DNA of 23,043 nt from Candidatus Omnitrophota bacterium. Its GTDB lineage: Bacteria; Omnitrophota; Gorgyraeia; S143-82. Each line of letters begins with the position of its first letter. The stretch's first letter is position 1. The position numbers were made by a program, and so were the translations under genes. The notes below the pieces were generated by a model. The model was not told the DNA's origin, did no database searches, and worked only from the letters and a program-made list of their open reading frames with translations. The stretch covers positions 1 through 23,043 of the forward strand of contig JALVWL010000244.1 in the NCBI GenBank assembly GCA_027034965.1. Direction: 5' to 3'. Positions 16,996 through 23,043 of this stretch are shown piece after piece.

Positions 16996-17168
16996 GATGG
17001 AGAAGGAAGAAGGGAGCATGAAGGAATATTTTCTAATTTTAAGAAAAGGGGATATGTCAGAAATGCATTGCATATCAACGAGAGTAATGGAGAAATGGGA
17101 AACAAAAAGAGAAAAAGTAAAAGTCCTTCATTCTCCATGCTCCATGCTTCATTCTTTATAAATACTAC
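16996..17168 (+). repeat. Spacer with degenerate inverted repeat
   Basis: The left part (16996-17025, 'ggatggagaaggaagaaggg' and 'gagcatgaagga') is a rough inverted copy of the right part (17124-17157, 'ccttcattctccatgctcc', 'atgcttcattc'). 'ggagcatg' and its complement 'catgctcc' are exact. Between them the sequence is A-rich. No gene is supported. It precedes tRNA-Ile by 11 nt. Confidence 0.45.
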
Positions 17169-17244
17169 GGGCCCATAGCTCAGTAGGCAGAGCACCGTGC
17201 TGATAACGCGGGGGTCAGTGGTTCAAACCCACTTGGGCCCACCA
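17169..17244 (+). tRNA. tRNA-Ile (anticodon GAT), CCA encoded
   Basis: Cloverleaf with 7-bp acceptor stem GGGCCCA/TGGGCCC, D-arm 'gctcagtaggcagagc', anticodon stem-loop CCGTG-CTGATAA-CGCGG with anticodon GAT, T-arm 'cagtggttcaaacccactt', discriminator A and encoded CCA (17242-17244). tRNA-Ala then tRNA-Ile between 16S and 23S is the reverse of the E. coli Ile-Ala order. Confidence 0.97.
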
Positions 17245-17257
17245 GAAAGAGATTTTC

Positions 17258-17272
17258 TGATCTTTGACAATT
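17258..17272 (+). promoter_or_regulatory. boxA-like antitermination element before 23S
   Basis: 'tgatctttgacaatt' closely matches bacterial boxA and the leader copy at 14922-14936. Placement just upstream of 23S repeats the E. coli arrangement. Confidence 0.7.
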
Positions 17273-17302
17273 AGGTCTTTAGAGAATCGCAAGGGTTCTC
17301 GC
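17273..17302 (+). promoter_or_regulatory. 5' half of the 23S processing stem
   Basis: 'aggtctttagagaatcgcaa' plus 'gggttctcgc' pairs almost continuously with 21802-21828 downstream of 23S: 'ttctcgc' with 'gcgagaa', 'aatcgca' with 'tgcgatt', 'aggtctta'-type end with 'taagacct'. This brackets 23S for RNase III. Confidence 0.8.
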
Positions 17303-17852
17303 TAGGAGAATTTGGTTAAGCTACCAAGGGCCTACGGGGGATGCCTTGGCAGCAGGAGGCGATGAAGGGCGTGGTAAGCTGCGATAAGCCTCGGGGAGCC
17401 GCAAACAGGCTATGATCCGGGGATTCCCGAATGGGGAAACCCACCTGCCGTAATGGGCAGGTATCCTTGCCTGAACACATAGGGCAAGGAGGCGAACCAG
17501 GGGAAGTGAAACATCTCAGTACCCTGAGGAAAAGAAACCGAATGGGATTCCCTTAGTAGCGGCGAGCGAACCGGGAAGAGCCTAAACCGCATAGGTGTTA
17601 AAGGCTGCATCCGTTGCCTATGCGGGGTCGTGGGAGTAAGTCGGGCTGTTATGCAGGACAGCCGGGAAGTTACAAATCTTATCCTTAGCAGAATGGCCTG
17701 GAAAGGCCAGCCATAGAGGGTGATAGCCCCGTATGCAAAAAGGATAGGACTTCCTGGACTTATTTCCCGAGTACCACGGGGCACGTGGAACCCTGTGGGA
17801 ATTTGTCCTGACCACAGGATAAGGCTAAATACTACCTGCTGACCGATAGTGC

Positions 17853-17886
<34 letters not shown>

Positions 17887-19315
17887 GGGAGGGGAGTGAA
17901 ATAGAACCTGAAACCGTAGGCCTACACAGCGGTTGGAGCCTAAGTTATGGGTTTCCATAACTTGGGTGACAGCGTACCTTTTGCAGAATGGCCCGGCGAG
18001 TTATCGTCATCGGCGAGCTTAAGTCCGCTACTGCGGGCGCAGGCTCAGGGAAACCGAGTCCTAATAGGGCGTTTAGTCGGTGGCGATAGACCCGAAGCCA
18101 GGCGATCTACCCATGGGCAGGGTGAAGCCCCGAGAAATCGGGGTGGAGGCCCGAACCGGTGTCGGTTGAAAACGGCTCGGATGACCTGTGGGTAGGGGTG
18201 AAAGGCCAATCAAGCCTGGTGATAGCTGGTTCTCCCCGAAATAGCTTTAGGGCTAGCCTCGCATGTTTCCTTACGGGGGTAGAGATACTGGGTGGGCTAG
18301 GGGGCCTACCAGCCTACCAAACCCAACCAAACTCCGAATACCGTAAGGTTAAGTGCGGGAGTTAGACCGTGGGGGATAAGCTTCACGGTCGAGAGGGAAA
18401 CAGCCCAGATCGCCAGCTAAGGCCCCTAAATCTGAGCTAAGTGGTAAAGGATGTGGAGCTGCTTAAACAACCGGGATGTTGGCTTAGAGGCAGCCATCAT
18501 TTAAAGAGTGCGTAACAGCTCACCGGTCGAGTGGTTCTGCGCCGAAAATGATCGGGGCTCAAGCTCAGTGCCGAAGCTGCGGGTTGCTGGTCTCTGCGGA
18601 GATCAGCAGCGGTAGGGGAGCGTTCCATGCGGGCTGAAGGTGGATCGTGAGGTCTGCTGGACTGCATGGAAGTGAGTATGTCGGGATGAGTAGCGAAAAC
18701 TCCGGCGAGAAACCGGAGGCCCGAAAGCCTTAGGTTTCCTGGGGAAGGTTAATCCGCCCAGGGTTAGTCGAGAACCTAACCCGAGGCCGTAATTGGCGTA
18801 GGGGATGGAGGAGCCGTTAATATTCGGCTACCAGTTAGATAGCGTTATCAACCCGCAGTGACGCGGGAGGCTATGCCTGCCGGGTGGTGGTAGTTCCCGG
18901 TCCAAGCGTGTACTCTCCCTTTTGGGAGGGGAGGCGTGATGGGGAGGCGCGGCTACGGCCAAGCCGAAGGGGCAAACGCCATACCGCCGAGAAATAGCTG
19001 TTAGGGTGAGTTATCTAACTGCTCGTACCGGAAACCGACACAGGTAGGCGCCCGTAAAAGCGGGAAGGGCCTCGAGAGAACCCTGGTTGAGGAACTCGGC
19101 AAATTGGCCCCGTAACTTCGGGAGAAGGGGTGCCCTGGATGGTGAACTCCCTTGCGGAGGGAGCTTTCTGGGGTCGCAGCAAAGAGGCTCTCGGGACTGT
19201 TTAGCAAAAACACAGGTCTCTGCGAACTCGAAAGAGGACGTATAGGGACTGACACCTGCCCGGTGCTGGAAGGTTAAGGGGAGGGGTTATCCCTTTAGGG
19301 AGAAGCTCCGAACCG

Positions 19316-20068
<753 letters not shown>

Positions 20069-20088
20069 AGCGAAATTCCTTGTCGGGT
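20069..20088 (+). other. 20-nt 23S exon between two group I introns
   Basis: These 20 nt equal E. coli 23S 1932-1951 (agcgaaattc...cgggt), including the equivalent of m5U1939. Its first bases form P10 with intron 1, and its last four (GGGU) form P1 with intron 2, leaving about 13 nt free of intron pairing. Confidence 0.93.
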
Positions 20089-20326
20089 GAGCACAAACTT
20101 GCCCCCCTGTCCTGCGAAGGGCAGAGGAAAAACCCGGCTCATATCGGGGAACCTGTTTTCTGCTGACTTAGCGGGTTGGGCAGAGGCAGGAATCCCGAGG
20201 GAAGTCGTCCCAATATGCTGTTGGGATTGACCCCGTAACGACTGACCCGAAAGGGGAGGTTCCGATTTTTCATAAAATCGGAACAAGACGCCGGGCCCTC
20301 GCTGCAAGTGGTTCCTATGGAGGTCT

Positions 20327-20344
20327 CTCCTTAATTTTAAGGAG
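20327..20344 (+). promoter_or_regulatory. Hairpin covering the ribosome site of the intron 2 endonuclease
   Basis: 'ctccttaattttaaggag' is a perfect palindrome whose 3' strand AAGGAG (20339-20344) is the Shine-Dalgarno of the gene starting at ATG 20351. Folding (CTCCTTA/TAAGGAG) would hide the ribosome site and limit endonuclease translation. Confidence 0.6.
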
Positions 20345-20350
20345 GGATGT

Positions 20351-20806
20351 ATGCTTGATGAATGGTATATTACCGGCCTGATTGAGGGAGAAGGCATTTT
20401 TGGGGTCTCGTTCAACCTGAGGAAGAAACTCAATCTTGGAATAGAGACCAGGCCCTATTTTGCAATCTCCTTAAATCAGCGTGATCTGGAATTGATGAAG
20501 TTGATTCAGGCCTATTTTGCCTGCGGAGGGATAAGGTTTTCAAGAGGGGATAACACCTATAAATACGAAGTCAGGTCTATTAAAGACTTGATGAAAAAGG
20601 TTATTCCTCATTTTGAGGCCTATCCTCTAAAAGGCGCAAAGGCCGAAGACTTTGAAAAATTCAAAAAGATATGCGAAATGGTAAACCAGAACCTGCATTT
20701 AAGCAGACAATACCTCCCACAGATAATAGAGATAGCATACTCTATGAACTGGGGAGGCAAACGAAAGCACAAAAAGAAAGACCTCCTAAGGGAACTGGCG
20801 AGGTGA
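20351..20806 (+). CDS. LAGLIDADG homing endonuclease of the L1951 intron
   Basis: A 151-residue single-motif LAGLIDADG protein (WYITGLIEGEGIFGV, residues about 5-19). By family precedent it works as a homodimer that cuts intronless 23S genes near the 1951 site. The beta elements (RPYFAISLNQRDLELMKLIQAYF, YKYEVRSIKDLMKKVIPHF) and the tail (FEKFKKICEMVNQNLHLS, then a Lys-rich end) are typical. It shares layout with the intron 1 enzyme but little sequence outside the motif and the 'QRDLELMKLIQAYFACGGIR' type core. ATG 20351 follows AAGGAGG; an overlapping ATG at 20347 closes after three codons. The stop (TGA 20804-20806) directly follows the P8 3' strand, so the gene fills the P8 loop. Intact frame. 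Confidence 0.92.
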   Translation: MLDEWYITGLIEGEGIFGVSFNLRKKLNLGIETRPYFAISLNQRDLELMKLIQAYFACGGIRFSRGDNTYKYEVRSIKDLMKKVIPHFEAYPLKGAKAEDFEKFKKICEMVNQNLHLSRQYLPQIIEIAYSMNWGGKRKHKKKDLLRELAR

Positions 20807-21258
20807 TGGTATAGTCTACTGTCCGCGAGAATCTGTGAGCGGATAAGTGAAGTTCCGACCCGCACGAATGGTGCAACTACGGGAGCGCTCTCTTAACCAG
20901 GGACTCGGCGAAATTGTAGTGGCTGTGAAGATGCAGCCTGCCCGCGATAAGACGAAAAGACCCCGGAACCTTTACTGTACCCTGGTATTGGATTTTGGTG
21001 CGTCATGTGTAGGATAGCCGGGAGGCTTTGAACCCTGGACGCCAGTTCAGGGGGAGCCGCCAGTGAAATACCGGCCTTGACGTATTAAGATTCTAACCCT
21101 TAGCCGTGAATCCGGCAGGGGGACAGTGCCAGGCGGGCAGTTTGACTGGGGCGGTCTCCTCCTAAAGAGTAACGGAGGAGCCCAAAGGTACCCTCAGTGC
21201 GGTCGGCAATCGCACGTCGAGTGTAAAGGCATAAGGGTGCTTGACTGTGAGACTTACT

Positions 21259-21299
<41 letters not shown>

Positions 21300-21328
21300 A
21301 GCTAGTGGGAGTGCCGTCGCTCAACGGC

Positions 21329-21359
<31 letters not shown>

Positions 21360-21386
21360 AGGCCTGAGAGTTCCTATCGACGGCCT

Positions 21387-21427
<41 letters not shown>

Positions 21428-21431
21428 GAGA

Positions 21432-21514
<83 letters not shown>

Positions 21515-21636
21515 TATCGTGGGCGCAAGGAGATCTGAGGGTGGCTGTCCCTAGTACGAGAGGACCGGGATAGACGGACCGACGGTGTACCTGTTGTCCC
21601 GCCAGGGGCAAAGGCAGGGTAGCCGCGTCCGGAAGA

Positions 21637-21667
<31 letters not shown>

Positions 21668-21801
21668 TCGACCCAAGACGAGATCTCCCTATCAGGGCCC
21701 TCGGAGACTACGAGGTTGATAGGCCACAGGTGTAAGCGCTGTGAGGCGTTGAGCCGAGTGGTACTAATCGCCCGATCGGCTTAACCTTTATATTTCTCTT
21801 G

Positions 21802-21828
21802 GCGAGAACCTGCGATTATCTAAGACCT
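21802..21828 (+). promoter_or_regulatory. 3' half of the 23S processing stem
   Basis: 'gcgagaacctgcgattatct' plus 'aagacct' is complementary to 17273-17302 with small bulges, closing the stem around 23S. Confidence 0.8.
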
Positions 21829-21849
21829 GATTGATATATTTCGAAAATT

Positions 21850-21969
21850 TCCCTGGTGGCCATAGGAGAGGGGAAACACCCGTTCCCATTCCGAATACGG
21901 TAGTTAAGCCCTCTTCCGCCGATGATACTGATCTCGCGAGGGATCGGGAAAGTAGGTAGCTGCCAGGGA
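21850..21969 (+). rRNA. rrf: 5S ribosomal RNA
   Basis: About 120 nt with helix I TCCCTGG (21850-21856) pairing with CCAGGGA (21963-21969), the loop B/C segment 'cacccgttcccattccgaa' (21877-21895), 'cggtagttaagccc' and 'gggaaagtaggtagctgcc'. It follows 23S by 61 nt and is the last gene of the operon. Ends are placed from helix I. Confidence 0.95.
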
Positions 21970-21979
21970 TTTTTTTTAT
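21962..21979 (+). terminator. rRNA operon terminator (5S helix plus T-tract)
   Basis: Eight T residues (21970-21977) directly follow the 3' strand of 5S helix I. There is no separate GC hairpin, so the 5S terminal structure may itself act with the T-run as an intrinsic terminator. Confidence 0.5.
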
Positions 21980-22188
21980 CTACCCCAAGTTTGACACCCT
22001 AAAATCATAACTCCTTGAGAATAAATAAAAAAAGAATTATCGAGCAGACGTAGGCACTAGGTTTTCTCGACTTGTATACAGGCTTTTTGGCCGGATTGAG
22101 CAATCTATTGATCTAAATACGAAGTACACCCCTCCTGGCAGATCTATTCGTGTAATTTGTGCGGGTTAAGAATAGTCTTGACCGTAGG
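21980..22188. other. Convergent intergenic region
   Basis: No gene or tRNA is seen between 5S and the convergent phospholipase gene. A weak hairpin, AGTCT...AGACT with inner ACC/GGT (22174-22195), overlaps the 3' end of the minus-strand gene and might be its terminator, but there is no T-tract. Confidence 0.4.
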
Positions 22189-22974
22189 TTAGACTCCACT
22201 CATCTGAGCGGTTTGGTATCCTATCTCTATTAGTTCCCTGGCGCGCGTGAAATCATAGAATGGTATGTGGGAGACAGGTGGATTTATTGTTTTCCTGCAC
22301 AGTCTGGCCTGTTCATTGGCAATGGTTGATTCCATTATGAATAGGGATTGCAACAGATTTTCTATTATATTGATCTCTCTTTTGCCTTGACTGAATATAT
22401 GTGGGGGTTCGGATAGCACATTTACGCCAACTATATTTTTGATCTTGCGTTTTCTCAGACAATAGGCAGGCATTGGTGCAGAAACCCCGCCGTCTATTAG
22501 TATATTTCCTTTATGCTTTAGAGGAGTAAATATTCCGGGAATGGCAATGCTTGCCCTTACTGCCTGCCAGATTTCACCGTTCCCTATTTCGACGGCCTTT
22601 CCTGTTTTGAGGTCGGTTGCTATGATTATTAACGGTATCTTGCAATCCTGAAATGTGTTGTCTTTGAATATCTCTTTTAAAAATTCCTCTATTTTTCTCC
22701 CTGCTATGATTCCTCCCTGATATAGGTTGATTATGTTTATGTCCATCAGGCCTAGTAGGAGTTTCCAATCGGTCTCTATGGCGATCCTTTTAAGGCCCTC
22801 TATATCTTTATAGATGGATAGATAGGCACCAACAAGTGCGCCTATGCTTGAACCGCAGATGTGTTCTATCTGGTAGTCGTTTTGGAGGAGGTAGTCTATA
22901 ACCCCTATATGGGCTATGCCCTTTGCAGCACCGCTGCTCAAAACAAGTCCTATCTTTTTGTTTCGCTTGAACAT
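22189..22974 (-). CDS. Patatin-like phospholipase (RssA/YchK family)
   Basis: A 261-residue serine hydrolase of the patatin family, acting on phospholipid or other acyl esters through a Ser-Asp dyad. The oxyanion-hole segment is 'GLVLSSGAAKGIAHIGVI' near residues 9-26, where the first position of the usual GGG(A) is Ser-Ser-Gly. The nucleophile lies in GSSIG (about 41-45, G-x-S-x-G), and the catalytic Asp in 'LIDGGVSAPMPA' (DGG, about 160). The middle 'IIIATDLKTGKAVEIGNGEIWQAVRASIAIPGIFTP' is also family-typical. There is no signal peptide or membrane segment, so it is probably cytoplasmic. The size fits the short RssA-like group. It is transcribed toward the rRNA operon. No Shine-Dalgarno precedes ATG (complement 'aatgatattatg'); a TAGAAT box 6 nt before the start hints at a leaderless mRNA. 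Confidence 0.92.
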   Translation of the reverse strand: MFKRNKKIGLVLSSGAAKGIAHIGVIDYLLQNDYQIEHICGSSIGALVGAYLSIYKDIEGLKRIAIETDWKLLLGLMDINIINLYQGGIIAGRKIEEFLKEIFKDNTFQDCKIPLIIIATDLKTGKAVEIGNGEIWQAVRASIAIPGIFTPLKHKGNILIDGGVSAPMPAYCLRKRKIKNIVGVNVLSEPPHIFSQGKREINIIENLLQSLFIMESTIANEQARLCRKTINPPVSHIPFYDFTRARELIEIGYQTAQMSGV

Positions 22975-23043
22975 AATATCATTCTATCACAAATTCCTGA
23001 TAAAGGGACTTCCTTTGCCCTGGATTGTCTAATAGGCCCTTGT
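22975..23043 (-). promoter_or_regulatory. Upstream region of the phospholipase gene
   Basis: On the minus strand, TAGAAT lies at 22981-22986, 6 nt before the start codon at 22974, a plausible -10 box for a transcript starting at or next to the ATG. No good -35 box is seen at 16-18 nt. No gene is recognisable in the remaining bases to the window edge. Confidence 0.3.

Larger units (their letters stand above)
20089..20849 (+). other. Group I intron at 23S position 1951
   Basis: The 5' exon ends in U (U1951) and the intron ends in G at 20849 before 'aagttccgaccc'. P1: GGGU^GAG (20085-20091) with CUUGCCC (20098-20104), a 7-bp stem with U.G at the splice site. P10: 3' exon AAGUU with AACUU (20096-20100), five pairs, which independently fixes the 3' site. 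P3: CCCGGC (20133-20138) with GCCGGG (20290-20295). P4: TCGGGG (20144-20149) with TCCCGA (20193-20198). P7: AGAC (20286-20289) with GTCT (20814-20817). P8: CCTCGC (20297-20302) with GCGAGG (20798-20803). The endonuclease gene lies in P8. Coxiella burnetii has a group I intron at this same site. The core differs clearly from intron 1 in sequence, so they are not recent duplicates. Confidence 0.93.

Noticed and set aside
21991..22010. TTGACA followed by TAAAAT after 5S as a promoter
   Set aside because: The two boxes are about 3 nt apart, far short of 16-18, and no plus-strand gene follows.

Overview
The window looks like a chromosomal segment of an uncultivated Gram-negative (diderm) bacterium. 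A lipid A / outer-membrane biogenesis operon (BamA, Skp/OmpH, LpxD, an LpxC-FabZ fusion, LpxA, LpxI), a PEP-CTERM protein, and a 16S gene opening with a 'GGCGTGGATAAGGCATGCAAG' type stretch together suggest the PVC superphylum, most likely Omnitrophota (OP3). That placement is inference and needs a 16S tree.

Layout. 1-510 is the 3' end of a PD-(D/E)XK nuclease-domain gene. After an AT-rich spacer, 767-13012 carries one tightly packed plus-strand gene run: bamA, ompH/skp, lpxD, lpxC-fabZ, lpxA, lpxI, tyrS, a YchF-like protein that has lost its GTPase motifs, a very large GspK-like pseudopilin with extra beta-rich domains, and a DnaQ-like exonuclease. From lpxA onward most junctions overlap, so translation is probably coupled. 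13190-13915 encodes a small secreted PEP-CTERM protein. A near-consensus promoter then drives rplM-rpsI, followed 168 bases later by an rRNA operon with its own promoter: 16S, tRNA-Ala(TGC), tRNA-Ile(GAT), 23S, 5S. A convergent patatin-like phospholipase gene closes the window on the minus strand.

The most striking feature is the 23S gene. It is split by two group I introns at positions equivalent to E. coli U1931 and U1951, leaving a 20-nt exon between them. For both introns I could place P1 with its U.G splice-site pair, P3, P4, P7, P8, P10 and the terminal omega-G by eye. Each intron carries a single-motif LAGLIDADG homing endonuclease gene in the P8 loop. Coxiella burnetii has a comparable arrangement (introns at 1917 and 1951 around a 34-nt exon); here the exon is shorter and the first site differs.

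The 16S-23S spacer holds a second anomaly: an exact 39-nt duplication of the 3' end of tRNA-Ala plus its flank, at a 240-nt offset, with a hairpin-rich GC element between the copies. RNase III-type processing stems around 16S and 23S and two boxA-like antitermination elements are also visible.

Working together: the first operon makes lipid A precursors and inserts outer-membrane proteins; the ribosomal cluster supplies L13, S9 and rRNA; the introns must be removed correctly for a working ribosome.
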